From NCBI GenBank assembly GCA_025345505.1, contig JANVCC010000112.1:560284-624283 (forward strand): a stretch of 64,000 nt of DNA, read 5' to 3'. This DNA is from Todiramphus chloris collaris (taxonomy: Eukaryota > Chordata > Aves > Coraciiformes > Alcedinidae). Below are positions 1-11,979 of this stretch, piece after piece. Made by a program: the position numbers and the translations under genes. A model generated the notes under the pieces. The model had not been told where the DNA came from. It worked only from the letters and a program-made list of their open reading frames with translations, and searched no databases. Within the stretch, counting starts at the first letter, position 1; each line of letters begins with the position of its first letter.

Positions 1-354
1 ACAGAGGCTCATAATGGAAGCAGTGCAGCAAAGGACATCAACAGCTGCCCAGATGTTGCAGAAGATTCTCCCAAAGGCCCAGTAGCCCAAAATCTCCATC
101 GTAGCTGAGAAGGGCAGGACAGTGGAAGTCAAGAGGAGGTCAGCTACAGCCAGGTTAATTATATAGTAGTGGGTAACACTCTGAAGATGTCTGTGGCAAG
201 CTACAGAGAGGATAACCAGAATATTACCCAAAACCCCAAAAACTATCAGCCCCCCGAGAATAACACCCAGTAAAATGGCCTTGGAAATGTTCACAGGCCC
301 CACAGAGTGGGTGCAGTTGGAGCAGTCGGAGGAGTTTCCAGCGAGGAAAGCCAT
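1..354 (-). CDS. ADRA1A: Alpha-1A adrenergic receptor, first coding exon (partial, N-terminal 118 codons)
   Basis: Class A GPCR for adrenaline and noradrenaline that couples through Gq to phospholipase C at the plasma membrane. Read on the minus strand from the ATG at 354-352, the frame stays open for 118 codons and runs off the window edge. It shows a short extracellular N-terminus with NSS, NCT and NIS sequons (N7, N13, N22), then TM1 (about residues 27-51) with the GN motif at N44. TM2 follows with NLAVAD and the conserved D72, then C99 of the extracellular disulfide. TM3 begins with the amine-binding D106 in [14 protein letters not shown]. Stretches such as [15 protein letters not shown] and the C/HRHL-SVTHYY segment match ADRA1A rather than ADRA1B or ADRA1D. 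The start has a strong Kozak context (A at -3, G at +4), and an in-frame TGA lies upstream at 429-427 with no intervening ATG. In the family this exon normally continues to about TM6, so the remainder lies outside the window. No break is seen. Confidence 0.97.
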   Translation of the reverse strand, partial: MAFLAGNSSDCSNCTHSVGPVNISKAILLGVILGGLIVFGVLGNILVILSVACHRHLQSVTHYYIINLAVADLLLTSTVLPFSATMEILGYWAFGRIFCNIWAAVDVLCCTASIMSLC

Positions 355-404
355 GGTGAGCGGCCGATAACGTTCACGCGAGGCTGGTGCACCGCGCTCC
401 CTTT

Positions 405-524
405 TCAGGTAGAAAGAGAGATGAGGTCAGTTCTCAACATTTGCCTGCCTTTGCTGAGGGGAAGAGTTTTTAAGAAGATCTTAGAAGTGCAGCACCAGGA
501 ACGACGGGAAGGGTCCAGAAACAT
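405..524 (-). promoter_or_regulatory. Candidate upstream ORF (39 codons plus stop) in the ADRA1A leader
   Basis: A minus-strand ATG at 524-522 opens 39 codons and stops at TGA 407-405, leaving 50 nt before the ADRA1A start codon. It has A at -3 but T at +4, a moderate initiation context, and a second in-frame ATG at codon 29. Adrenergic receptor mRNAs are known to carry short leader ORFs (the ADRB2 leader cistron is the classic case), so an inhibitory uORF is plausible. Whether it is transcribed depends on a start site that the sequence does not fix. The peptide itself resembles nothing I know. Confidence 0.4.
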
Positions 525-525
525 G

Positions 526-537
526 CTAGAAAATCAT
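526..537 (-). promoter_or_regulatory. Minimal upstream ORF (3 codons plus stop)
   Basis: ATG ATT TTC TAG on the minus strand, ending 1 nt before the ATG of the 39-codon upstream ORF. If the leader reaches this far, ribosomes would meet this minimal frame just before the longer one. This is a sequence observation only. Confidence 0.25.
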
Positions 538-546
538 CCTTTCTCC

Positions 547-603
547 CTAAGATTTTATGACTAATAGCCACCGTTTCCAAGGCAAATTTAAGTCCTTTTC
601 CAT
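547..603 (-). promoter_or_regulatory. Third possible upstream ORF (18 codons plus stop)
   Basis: A minus-strand ATG at 603-601 opens 18 codons ending in TAG at 549-547. It matters only if the ADRA1A transcript begins upstream of 603. There is no independent evidence for translation. Confidence 0.2.
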
Positions 604-2300
604 TTCTCTTGGGGTGCAGAAGTGTGGCTAGACAAAACTGAGGCTATTTATCCTACTTTCCAGGATTATGGGATGAGAAATATTGGAGTTTAAATATTGC
701 GGGTTAAAATATTTTCCGTCTTTCGGGGAAGATTCAATATTTATGTGCCATAAATATTCAAAAGGACCTCAAATTCATTTCTCCCAAGAGGAAATCACTG
801 ACACTTTTAATTACCTTGAGTTAGTCCTGATTCTGGCTTAGAAACCTGACAAGGTGGAGGCTGCTGCTGGGTCTGCTCAGCAGTGTCATCTGAGATACCT
901 GTCACTACTGGTCTTCAGGGTCTGAAGTGTCAATCGAAGTTGCTTCATGCTGTGGAGCCATTGTCACTTGAGCTCCTGGGCTGCGAATTAAACTCTGTTT
1001 ACATCAGCTTCTGGCTGGCTCTGAAGGGGAGTGTGAAGTTTGCCATGTCAACGATGCGCGGTGTTGTGCTCTTTGGAGATCATCACCCCCCTGAAGGAGA
1101 CAAAGACACAAACAATATGATTCCCTACAGCAATGTTCCCTGACTGCTATGGTTCCCATATAAGAATAGTGAGAGGCTATTTTCGGGAGCTTTCTTCGGG
1201 CTGGCTTCAGCCAGTGGAACCAACTTTTTTCAGCCCAGTATTGTTTAACAACAACTAAGACAGCGACGTGGATTTTGTTGCCTGGATTTTCTCATCACGT
1301 TCTCAGCAGCAGTCCTCTCTCCTTTAGGGATAGCAATCAATCCTAATTATGAGTTTACCTGCAGAGGCCAGTTTTAGGAAGGATAGAAACCTGCGGGACA
1401 CAATTCAGGGCTAGAAGCTGTGAAGCTGATTTAGAAGTCCAGAATTTAGTCTAAGATTTCTTTATTAAGTGACTCCTTTACTGAACTGCTCGCTAGTCCA
1501 GCTCAACCACCCTTTTTAGAAATCTATCGGGAAAAGCAATTCCTTCCAAGCAGAAGATGTTGCAAGGGACAAGTTTCCTACTGAGTGACACAACGTTTCG
1601 GAGTATCTGGAAGCCAAGCTCGGCTTTAGCTGACTAAATATGGAGAAAAGGTGCATCAGATGGGAAAGTGAGGATAAGCCTGGGAACTGAGACACGGGGG
1701 GCACAAAGGGGAAAGTTTCAAAGCCTTTCACAGCCCCTTGATGCGGGTATAGCTTTCCCACCCAAAACACCGGCTGGAGAGGTGAAAAGCCACCACTGAG
1801 ACCACTCGTGTTAAATCTGAGATAAGGTAAGACTCCAAGTGTCCTCATACCAAGTCTTTCAAACGAGTCCCTTAGATAACACTTTGCGCAGACACCGAGC
1901 AGCAACAACTGTCACAGAGCTGAACTTCAAACCTGAATTTTCCTGCAGGGAAAGGCATTTAAAACTCTGAAGCCCCGAAATTCCCAGTTCACAAGCAGGG
2001 AGGATGGGGGAGGGGAAGATGAAAAGGTATTGCACTGTGGGAATTTGCTTTTTGTGCGCTGAAATGAAATCGGATCTTTGTATTTTCTTTGCTGCGAGAG
2101 GGAACAAGTTGAAGAATAATTCTGAGACAGAAAAGGACAGATTTTACTAAGCACATCAATGAAAAGTGGCTGTAGCATCAACCATCTCTGACCACTTTTA
2201 ACTGTGGTCATTATTGGGTTGATGGTGGACTAGAAAATTAAGAAAGGATCAAACTTGATTTTCTTTTTAATTTATTTTTTTTTAAGCACATGAAGCAAAA

Positions 2301-3118
2301 CTTCCCAGTAAGCCAAGGAGATGCAGCAGAAAGGACTGACAGAGACATTCATGCTCAAAACCAACCAGGTAATAACCTGTGGAGAGAGATGGTTTGGGGA
2401 AGAACATACCCCAGGCTCTTGTGCCTGCCCCAACCCACACTCACCTCTTTAGTCTCTAGAAGGCAGCACAGCTCCTCCGAGCATCTGGAAAGGAGATTCA
2501 CAGCACAACAGAGCAGGCTCCCTTCTTCACGCAGGGATGGGACTGTCTGCCTGAAAATCCATTGCTTTTCCTCCCGTTATTTCCCCACTTGCCCCACGGC
2601 TCCCAGCTGGACCGATTCCCTGGATCCCAACGCTGGCGAAGGGCTTGACTCCAGCATCCCCCAAGGGATCCCTCCCCAGATGCAGTGCTCAGCTCCACGC
2701 TGTCAAGGAGCAGCAGTAACTTTACTGCTCTGCTGATGTAGCAGGCAGTATCCTTGCCATTACCGTAAAGCCCTGCCAGTCCCGTATTGCTCAGAAGGAA
2801 AGAGCACTCCATCTGATGACAAGTGGTGGTATAAATATTTTATTTTATTTTTTTCAGTCAACCCCCCCAGTTCCTGCAAAGATCAGAAAGTGGAAGCCAG
2901 CTTTTACAGGCTAAGAAGCAATTTTTGTGATATAAAAAAAAAAAAAAAAAAAAGAATTGCCTGCCAGGCAACCTGAGCATGAAGAATATGAGAGAGCCAC
3001 TCTGACCATGCAATCTGTGTGCTGGGAGAAAGTACTGGGATAGGCAGCACAGCTAACTGGAGGTGGGGGTTTTGGTATGAAATGCCTTGAGAAGAGTGTG
3101 CTGTTGAGGTGAGACTGA
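2301..3118. other. ADRA1A upstream flank, no gene recognised
   Basis: Moderately GC-rich unique sequence at 2340-2800 changes to AT-rich sequence near 2830. A run of 20 A residues sits at 2934-2953. The plus-strand open frame at 2290-2736 has no recognisable domain. Confidence 0.5.
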
Positions 3119-3141
3119 TTTTTTTTTTTTCCTTCTTTTTT

Positions 3142-3175
<34 letters not shown>

Positions 3176-3338
3176 TCTTTTTTTTTCCCTTTTTTTCCTT
3201 TTATCCCTTTTTTCCTTTTTTCCCTTTTTTCCCTTTTTTCTTTTTTTTCCTTTTTTTTTCTTTTCTTTTTTTTTCCTTCTTTTTTCCTCCTTTTTTTTTT
3301 CCTCCTTTGGTTTTCCTTTGGTTTTCCTTTTTCCCCAC
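3119..3338 (+). repeat. Long polypyrimidine (T-rich, T6C2-3) tract
   Basis: About 220 bases are almost purely T and C on the plus strand, alternating runs of T with CC or CCC. The purine strand is correspondingly A-rich with GG and GGG runs. It lies about 2.8-3.0 kb upstream of the ADRA1A start codon. Two tandem 'tttggttttcc' units occur near its right end, and it finishes in 'tttttccccacag', which looks like a 3' splice acceptor on the plus strand. The lysine- or phenylalanine-rich frames across it are translation artefacts. Confidence 0.95.
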
Positions 3339-3360
3339 AGGGCTCTTTTAACCACACTTG

Positions 3361-3420
3361 AAAAAATATATATATATCTCTATATATAGATCTATACATC
3401 TATTTTTTAATTTTTTTTTT
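3361..3420. repeat. TA dinucleotide repeat and T run
   Basis: An imperfect (TA)n stretch interrupted by CTC and GATC at 3366-3398 is followed by T-rich sequence to 3420. It lies just beyond the polypyrimidine tract. Confidence 0.85.
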
Positions 3421-6400
3421 AAAGCGTCCCACGTCACTGATGAGAAAAGGATTAAAAATAATGTCCTGAAGTGAAAAGAGGGCAGCAGGACACAGACTGG
3501 GATTTTTACAGCCAAAGGAAAGCAATTCCTGGAGCCCCAGAGAAGCAGATGAGCCATGTGCCCGTTCTTGCAGGACAGGCTGCACATCCTTATCCTCAGC
3601 AGTAACTTGGAGATGGAAATGGATTGGTTTTTTTTTTGTTGGATTCATGTGTTTCCTGAACAGAGACACATTGAAAAGTAACGTTCAGTTTCTCCTGGGA
3701 GAGCCCTGAATGCAGAGCTGGGCTTGTCAGTAACCCTGGTTGCAGCAACTGTAGATGGTCCACTTTCCTTTTAGGTAGCCATTGCTACTGGAGGGCAGTT
3801 CCAGTTTTCTCTACCATTTGCAGTCTTTGGTCTAGAACAAAAGACCCCACGAGAGGAAATCACAAGTTGAGGGGGAAGAGGTGACCATTTGAGAATTCCA
3901 GCTAATTTTGAGAACCTGGCAAGCTGCAAATCTGAGAGGCTATTTGTAAATGCTCAGCTTCCACTTCTCCGTGGTTCTCTTGGCACCTATCCTGCTTGTT
4001 CTGTAGGTGTAACCCTTGCTTTTGAAGGCTGCTTGGAGTTCTTGAGCTAACACAGAGCCCCTGCACAGACTGGAGTGCCAGGCTGTGCTGCTGTCCTCCC
4101 CTGAGAGACAAAGGATGTTGGGAGAGAGTAAAGTCTAAATTAATAAAGGAAATCTTGCGTTACTGAAGACCTTTAAAGATCGTGATTCAGCAGACCTATT
4201 TTAGATGCTTATCTGGGGATGAGGCAACCCTATCACTTGATCAGTTGGAAAATTAGTCTAAATGACTTGGAGGAGGGAAGAGAGATGAACCCCACCCAGG
4301 ATTCTGTTTCTACTGATATGTAGGACCTCTCCATCCTGGTGGCTTGTTCCAAGCTCTTGAAGGCACAATGGAAATATATTTCTATTCCTAGCTTCAGTCA
4401 TTAACACTGCACTCAAAGTATCATCTTGCTTATGAGTAATACCCTTGCTAGGGGACTTATTCCTGGAGCAGAGGGAAGCAGAAGGAAGTGCCAGGCAGTA
4501 GCTTGGTTTTTTTTTTTTTGCCTAAAATCCTTATAGAAAAATTAATGCATTACAGTGAAGAATTCTACACCCAGAGACCACTGAGTGAAAAGCCAAAGGG
4601 CCAGTGAACAAAGTACAGTAGGTAATCAGGTGAAGATGGCCAGGGCAGGATTTTATGCTTGCTGTCACATCTAAGTTCTATGAAGCATCTTTGTACTTAG
4701 CTCTGGCAAGACATGCTGGAGTTGCACACGTCCAATTTAAAAGTGGAAGCTACAAGAATCCTGGATATGGTCTTTCTTTCTACTGCAGCCTTCTTAGGCG
4801 ATCTTTGGCACCTCCATTTCTAAGTGCATCTTCCCTTTCTGTGAACTAGAGGAAAAAATGCTTTTTTCCTCTCCCTTCACTTATTCGCTGGGACTGTAAT
4901 CCTTCTGGAGCAGGGGTTGTATCTACTCTGTCTAGATAGCACTCAACAGGAAAAAGATCCTGGGCTTAATGACACTCATTAGCATGAGAGGGTCCCCAAG
5001 GGAGGGCTCCAGGCAATGTGCAGCTGCTCAGCTGTTTCTAAGCCTCTGGCCCTGTCTTATTTGCCAGCTTTGTTAAAATCAGAGCCTTAAATCCTGGCTT
5101 TTGGCCAGCGTTGCCTTTTCATTACAAGTATGTCATACAAAGGCCCAGCATCCCATTGCTTGCGTGTTCGATGCCTTTTAATAAAGTGCCATTTAATCTG
5201 CTTAGCTCAGAGCCAGACCATGTAGGCAACCTGTGTCTGGGACCAGGAGTGGAATAACTTCTCTGAGGTGTTACAGGCTTTGACATGAGTTATTGTCCTC
5301 TTCAAAAAGTAGTGAAAAGTATTGTTTTTGAGAAATCAGCCCTCTGGGTTTAGCAATGGCTTAGCTTCTGCTTGGTTGAGAAAGAAAACCCACCCAAAGG
5401 CAAGGGATATTAAATGTTGTCTATTAAACTTGAAGCTGGAAGTAGACTCATTCCTCTGTCTTTTAATCTTTGGACAGCCTGAAGCTTGTAGCACAGCTGA
5501 GTTGAAGACAAATTGCAAACTTCTGAGTTTGTAAAGGAAGAAAAATAAAATAATACAAGAGCAACCCAGCATAGTTGCTGTTGGTCTGCAGCTGCTCATA
5601 CATTGAAGGCAATCTGCACTGAGAAGAGGAACCTTGGAGGATGTTGCTACACGTGGTTTGAGAGTTGGAAGACTTTACTTAGTGCTGATGATTTACTGTT
5701 CAACAGCCTCATTTGCAAGTACAGCTATGTCTAAATCAAAGGGTGATGTACTGATGGAAAGATCTACGTACTAGATAAAGAAGCAAAGGTGAAAAGTATC
5801 CAAGTCATTTGGAGTGAAGTGAGCACTCAAACCATGGGTTTAAAAAAAAAAAAGTTGAGGAAAAGGGGCTGAAATTTTCAAACAAGACAGATCTGTCTGA
5901 TTTCATACTTCACTAGTGAGATGTTCAGGTATTAGAAGTGTCTAAAGTTTTACATCTTGGGGTTCGTAAAGGACTTTTTCACCATGTTCCTAAATCATGT
6001 AAGCATAGGCTAATGCTGGGTAAACAAGATCCTTTTGAATAAATCAAGACAGCTTCATTAAAGCTAAGGGCACTGTCTTAACTCACCGCAGATGAAGATT
6101 TGGGACACTGGATTTTGTGTGCACCCGGAGGTCTGAAGACTGCCTAATTATGTGGAGATGCTGTTAAATGTTTGTTTCCATGTAACTCATGAAGAATTTC
6201 CTAGTTTGATTTATTACCTGGATGATCTGATAAAGTCTAAGCACACAGAGAGGGCAGGGCTATTTTTTTAGTCTTGGGAAGATTGAATTTATTTTCTTTT
6301 TTAGCTACTGCTGAAAAATGTCTATCCAGAGATGAGTGGCTACTTCAGTTTTCATCCCTGCTGCTTTTTGGTTACCTCCTGGATCTAGATGGGTCCTTTC

Positions 6401-9400
6401 CCATGAGGTTACTGCTCCTTCTCTCTAGTCAGAGTTTATGCCGCTTTTCTCTGCTTTAGCTTTACCTTAATCTGTAAAGGTTGTTGTCTTGATCTTCTCC
6501 CCAGCACATCTCCCTTCATCTGCCTTTCTTCTCCCAGCTTCTGCCTGGCAAGGCAGAACTTTCCTCAGGGCCAGAGCACTGACTACGCATCCAGTGGTGC
6601 ACATCCAGCTCTCAGTACAACAGTCCTGCTTGCAATCCGGGTAACAGCACTGTGATGGAAATAAAACCAGCCTGCTGCTTTATCCTCCCCAGATCCGAGC
6701 TAGATTTAGGTCTGCTCTTGTGCCTCAGCATTTGCCACAGGCTTGCTAACTTTCTTTTCCATCCGAAGCCCACAGTACAGCAAATTCCTTGACTACTTTA
6801 GAGAAGCGTGTCTCTCGAATATCCTGGGGAAGAAATTCTGTCTTTATTCAGAAATGTTCTTTTATCCCGGGGGGGCTGGAAATCACTGTGAGCTTTATTT
6901 GTCCCCTTGTGTTGGCTGATTATCCAAGCTTAGGACATCTTGCATGGCCATGCTAAATTTCTATTACCATGTGACTTCATATATAATTCTGTCATCCCTG
7001 CTAAGCCTCCACCTCCCTGCTGTGCTCAAAGAGCAGCTCAGAGTATAACGATAAGTGTAGATCTGATCTAGGGAGCCTCTCATCTGCAGCGAGCCTGTGG
7101 AACTTGGGGACCGTAAATGCAAAGCTCACGTCACCCACCGCTATCTCCAGGCAGCGACTGTTTGCCAGAGAGAATTGTTTAGGGGAAGGATGGGAAAGGA
7201 TGTACTGTGTTAGTGATGTATCAGCTGCTCCACGGGCATCTATTCACCCGCTGTTTGCTATCGCTGCATCTTGTCTGAGATCCCCTTGAAATGGAAGGGG
7301 CCCAAGCTGATGACAGCAGAAGTCAGCAGCTTTAGAAGAAATGTACTTTTGGCAGCGCATTACATGGAGCAGCTTTCTGGTGGCAGCACCAGCATGAGCA
7401 GAGGTGAGATCCAAAGCCCTGTGAGGTCAAAGGCCATAGCTGGAGCTCCAGAAACTTGTCTGCTGAGGTTACTGAGCCCTTTCTCTTTGGGATAGAAAAT
7501 GCCAGGCCAGAATGAATCAGTGCTCTGTCTAATTTAGATGCCAGCACAGGATGTTCCAGAGGAAGACACAATCGTAGTCAAAATCCACAAATTTACAGAT
7601 GATCAGACAATCAACGTCATACCTCTGCAAGATCACTGTAGCCACTGCTTGAACCTTTTCCAAGACAACCTGTTGCCACATCAGCCCACCTTCTCAGATG
7701 ATGCTTTTGGCCAGACAGATGGTGACCCGTGTCTTCTTTTGCCTGGGCTAAACTCACTCCCTTCTCCCAGTGCCCCATTTTGCTCCTGTACCCGTCTGCT
7801 GTGTTATTAAGGAACACAGGGTTGGAGTTGCCTTTTAGTGCAGACCTGAACTTAGTTAAGTTATTGAGGAATTGTTGCACCACCAATGAACTGTGCTTTA
7901 CTTTTTCTTTGCTGATGGATCTTTCTCTTAAGAAGGTCAAATCACAGAAGGGGTGAGCAGCTTCCAGGGGGTCTAGTACTTCTTTCATTTCCATTAATTA
8001 CCTCAAATTAATGCTGTCTGTAGAAAGGTATACAGTTTGTGTCTTGATGGCGTGCCAGTAGACATCGGTGTTTGAGAAATCCCAGACAGGTTTTGATTCC
8101 TTTAAAACAACAAGCTGTAGCTTTCTTCCTAAGTACGTGAGCATTTTAGTAATATGGTTTTCTCCTGTCTTTTTTTTTTTTTTCCTGTCTCTCTAATTGT
8201 TATTACTAAAATACACACACCAATAATTCCCTTCCTCTGAGCCATGCTCTTGTGTGACTCCATAACACAATTACTGCAAATTAGCATCTCATGAAAAACA
8301 GAGAAACAACACAAAGCTCAAAAACCCAAACGAACCCTCCCAACTGCCTGACATTTTAAAACTCTACTTAAAACACCAAGAGGCAAGAATGGTCATGATA
8401 TTTGCAAACCAAAATGTTTTTATGTGTTCAGGACTTTAGTTCAACGGTACTGTACGTTTTATTTACACTCAGATTTTGTGTTGCTGGAAGAATGGCACGT
8501 GAAGTAGAAATATCTGGGGAAGGAAAGACGCATTGTGCCATTTATTGCCCCCTCCAGACCCCTGGAGATGAAGCAGGTGAGGAATGAGGCCTTGGAGTAA
8601 CCTTGAGGGCAGCCCCAGAGCTGTGATGGGTGGAACATCAGCTTGTAGAGGGCTGCCCCTGCTCACTGGAAGATCAGCAGCAGCCTGAAGCCCCTTCCAC
8701 AAAGCTGGAACCCTTCCGAAGGCAAAGCACAGGGGCTGTTTCTGTGCCTTGGGCCCTTCCAGAGAGGAAACTCTCAAAGCAGTTACATTACAAAGGAGCA
8801 CCCTAGTTTCCAGAAGAAGGAAAGTAACAATTTCCTATTAGATTTTTACCCTTCTTCGATAATAGTGAGTTAAAATCAACCTCTCATGCCTGGATTTGTG
8901 CTGCCAGCTCAAATTCTCCATCTTAACATGGGAGAGAGCAAGAGTCCCAGCTGCAGATGTGGCTGAACTTCTGATCCCACTCAGCTTTGCTTCCTCTTTG
9001 TGAAAATACTCACAGTTGAACCACGGGGAGGAAAAAACCCCAAACAAATTAAAACCCCTACATTAAAATATTTCTGTTGTTAAAATGTTTTTCTTTTCTG
9101 TGACTCAATGTTCATTTTTAATGTAGAAGCATAATAGTAAAATTTCCCTCGGCTCACTTAGAACAAATTCGAGCTTTTAGTGAGACTTTCCATGATCAAC
9201 AGTCGTGTAACGAGACATGAACACAAACACATGATCTGCAAGGTTCTCTGTGTCCGTTTTTAACTTCCTATAGATTAGAAAGTGCATTAGATGTAGGCAG
9301 GACAAACTATTGAGTAAGTTCTGGAAGCTCTTCAATGGTCACGCAAGGAAATAGCCTCACATGGGGAAGGTGGTGGAGTAGGAAGTGAAGACTTTGCCCC

Positions 9401-10451
9401 TGATTCATTACACCCTGCTTGATCCTCCCTCGGTACTTGTTTGTAAAGCTGGCCGTGGCTGAAGTTCCACCACTTGTGCCTTGCATGCTGATGGATGAGA
9501 TCCCTGCTCTTTTGAACTTCAGTTCTGGCATCTTTCACTGCGGCAGAAATTACTACATAACCAAAATGGGAAAGATGAACTGTTTGGATGAAAGCAGAAT
9601 AAAAAGAAATGGGTTGTTTATTACACTGTAAAGCCCTTTTACAGGGAGGAAATGATGTGCTGTGGTGTTCATTGTTCTCCAGACCCAAGAATAACTGCAA
9701 CTGGTAGGTTTTCCAAGAAAACTAAGAGTGCAATTACAAGAAAATACATATTTTTCTCGCTGCTACTTTCCAGAGAGTAATCTGGCTACATATTAAATAC
9801 TAATTAAGAATGTGAAAGGAATTGGAGACTATTTCACTTGCACTGGTAGATTATTATCTAGAGGTAAGCAGCATTTTGCTGTTGGGCAGTAGGATTCCAG
9901 TTTGCTTTGTGCACTTGTGCTTACTGGTATCCTGTAAACAAGGTGAGAGGAGCAGAGCTGCTCCCAGTGCGGTGGAATTACGTTCAGATGCCTGGCAGGC
10001 ATCTCCTCTGGGTTCTGTTCTCAGTTCTCCAGCTGACACCTACGGTGCCTGTGTTTTGAGATAGCGTTTTCAGTAACAAGCAATTTTTACTGTTTCTTAG
10101 CATTAGATGGTTGTTATCACCTCATAAATGCCACCTCACTTCAGACACATAACACATAGCAATTCCCTTGATATCTTTACCCTCACCCCATGGCATATTG
10201 TATTTTTCATAGCCCTTAGATTTTTATTTGTATTTTATTTTCACATTTTTTTTTAATGAAGTAGTCTGAGTTTTAGCACAGAATGCAAAACTGGTTTTGG
10301 TCTGTGACAAAGTGATTTCTCAAGATGTTCTGTGGTCCTTTCTGAGCTGATTCATGGATGTTAGTGTTCACACAGGTCTGGACTTTGGCTTGGGGAACTA
10401 ACCCTGATTGTTCTTGGAAAGATGACTAGGATATGACCAGGAACAAATCTT
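3421..10451. other. Intergenic sequence, no gene recognised
   Basis: About 7 kb of AT-rich, mostly unique-looking sequence with short homopolymer runs (T at 3629-3638, 4508-4519 and 8170-8183; A at 5841-5852). Short open frames on both strands, the longest 125 codons (7617-7994, minus), show no recognisable motif. I see no RNA gene and no clear transposon in this stretch. Confidence 0.5.
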
Positions 10452-10553
10452 GCTTTGAGCAGCCTGGTCTAGCAGGAGGTGCCCCTGCCCGTGGCAAGGA
10501 GGTTGGAACTAGATGGTCTTTAAAGTTGCTTCCAACCCAAGTCATTCTATGAA
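10452..10553 (+). mobile_element. CR1 LINE 3' end fragment
   Basis: A short 3' terminal piece of a CR1 retrotransposon. It has the 'agcctggtctag' and 'ggttggaactagatggtc' segments of the CR1 3' UTR, then 'tccaaccca' and a single 'attctatga' tail unit. It is diverged from other copies here and severely 5'-truncated, as usual for CR1. Confidence 0.88.
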
Positions 10554-11248
10554 TCTCTGTAGCAGTTTTCCTGCTTTGCATTGGTCACTAGGGAGAACTG
10601 ATTCAATGGGAATGAAAACACTTCCTATTTTGGTCACGTCCATGTGTTAGAAAATCCTTCTTCCCTGGTGCTTCAGAACTCAAGCATGTGAAGGTGTGAA
10701 TTTCTCAGGATGCTCTCTTACCTTGAAACTGGGCCCCAGAGAACAAGGCACAGCTTTTCCCAAGCTGGATGGTACTAGAGTACCAGAGCATGCTGCTTCT
10801 CAGCAGAAAGATGTTCTTTATGTACCGAAGAATGGACCCAAATGAAAACGATTTCCCATACACAAACAATGCACAGAATTCCTGTGACTTGACATCCCAG
10901 AAACCAAGTGCAGGATTTCACAAGGCAACTTTGTCCTAAACTTAATAGAGCATGGGGAGGTGAAGTAGTTGCATCATTTATTTTTAGGTGCCTAACTCTG
11001 TTTCTAGGTAACAGAGACAAGTACTTCAGCCCTAAGTACCTGGAGTAGGGGCCTAACTGCTGACTAATTGAAGTTCTTCTCTCCTAAGTTGGAAATTCTC
11101 AGACAAAGAACAAGGATCCAGGAGAGATTTGAGTTTAGAAAGTATGTGTTTGGGTTTGTGAGGGTGTGTAGGGAGTGCTTCTTGGTTTAGTAGACTCTGA
11201 GGTGAAAAAGTGGTCCTCTTGCCTAATACTTGAACTTGGTTTGCTCAG

Positions 11249-11281
11249 GATGATGATGATGATAATAATAATAATAATATA
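11249..11281 (+). repeat. (GAT)n/(AAT)n trinucleotide microsatellite
   Basis: Four or so GAT units change directly into about six AAT units, giving a compound trinucleotide repeat. Confidence 0.9.
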
Positions 11282-11946
11282 TGGGGGCACACTAGCTGAA
11301 CCTTATCTTCACAGGGCTCCAACAGTGACTTGTTTTAGCAAAGAGATAAAGGTGAGAAAGGAGGAACAGTTAAAAGAAAGAAGTTAATTCAGTTAATCAG
11401 GTGAAGAATCAGTAGTGTCTCACTGTATGCTTCTCTGCAGATGAGCCTCCTAACAAAATCAATGCACAGTAAAAAAAAGACCATGCTGATTTCCCAGTGT
11501 TAACATTAACCAGGTAGTATTACTTTGGAATACATAAAAAAAAATCAGGTTCAATAATCCACCTCTCTGAGGCTGGAACGGTGTTCCTTTGCTCATCATC
11601 TGTGGTTGATTGCTTCCTGCAGAGGGTTCTTACCCTACCACATGAGAAACACACCTTAAAAATTAGTTGTGAAAGCTACATTTTCTTTTAAATGAAAAGA
11701 GCTATATCACTGGATTTTCTCCCTTTTATTCAGCACAATGTGGGAGACTGTCTCAGAGAGCTGAACTATAGATGTTCTGGTGATGGAGAAAGCAGAAATG
11801 AATTGTTGTTCCTTGCAATTTTGAACTCCCACTCTATAGCACACGGGAACAGAAAACTCCCAAGTCATCAGAACTGGCCAGAACCACGGCAGTTCAGAAA
11901 TTCAGAAACGTTCTCAGAAATTGATTGTCTGGTGTGATGCATGGTA

Positions 11947-11979
11947 TTAAAAAAAAATAATAATAATAAAAAAAAAAAA
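11947..11979 (+). repeat. A-rich (AAT)n simple repeat
   Basis: An A run is broken by four TAA units and followed by a second A run. Confidence 0.85.

Larger units (their letters stand above)
355..2300 (-). promoter_or_regulatory. ADRA1A: ADRA1A 5' leader and proximal flank
   Basis: By position this block must hold the 5' leader and proximal promoter of ADRA1A. The 50 or so bases next to the start are moderately GC-rich with several CpGs (about 358-400), but there is no real CpG island here. Further out the sequence is AT-rich, with several TAAATA-like strings on either strand around 640-760. I cannot assign a TATA box or transcription start with confidence. The scattered open frames are not recognisable proteins. 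Confidence 0.6.

Noticed and set aside
307-564. 85-codon plus-strand open frame
   Set aside because: Lies antisense to the ADRA1A coding start and leader and has no protein-like features of its own.
2911-3399. Lysine-rich and phenylalanine-rich frames across the T/C tract
   Set aside because: Pure translation of a simple repeat.
7538-7810. 90-codon plus frame with an acidic start
   Set aside because: Looks protein-like for about 30 residues, but matches nothing I know and is followed by low-quality sequence.
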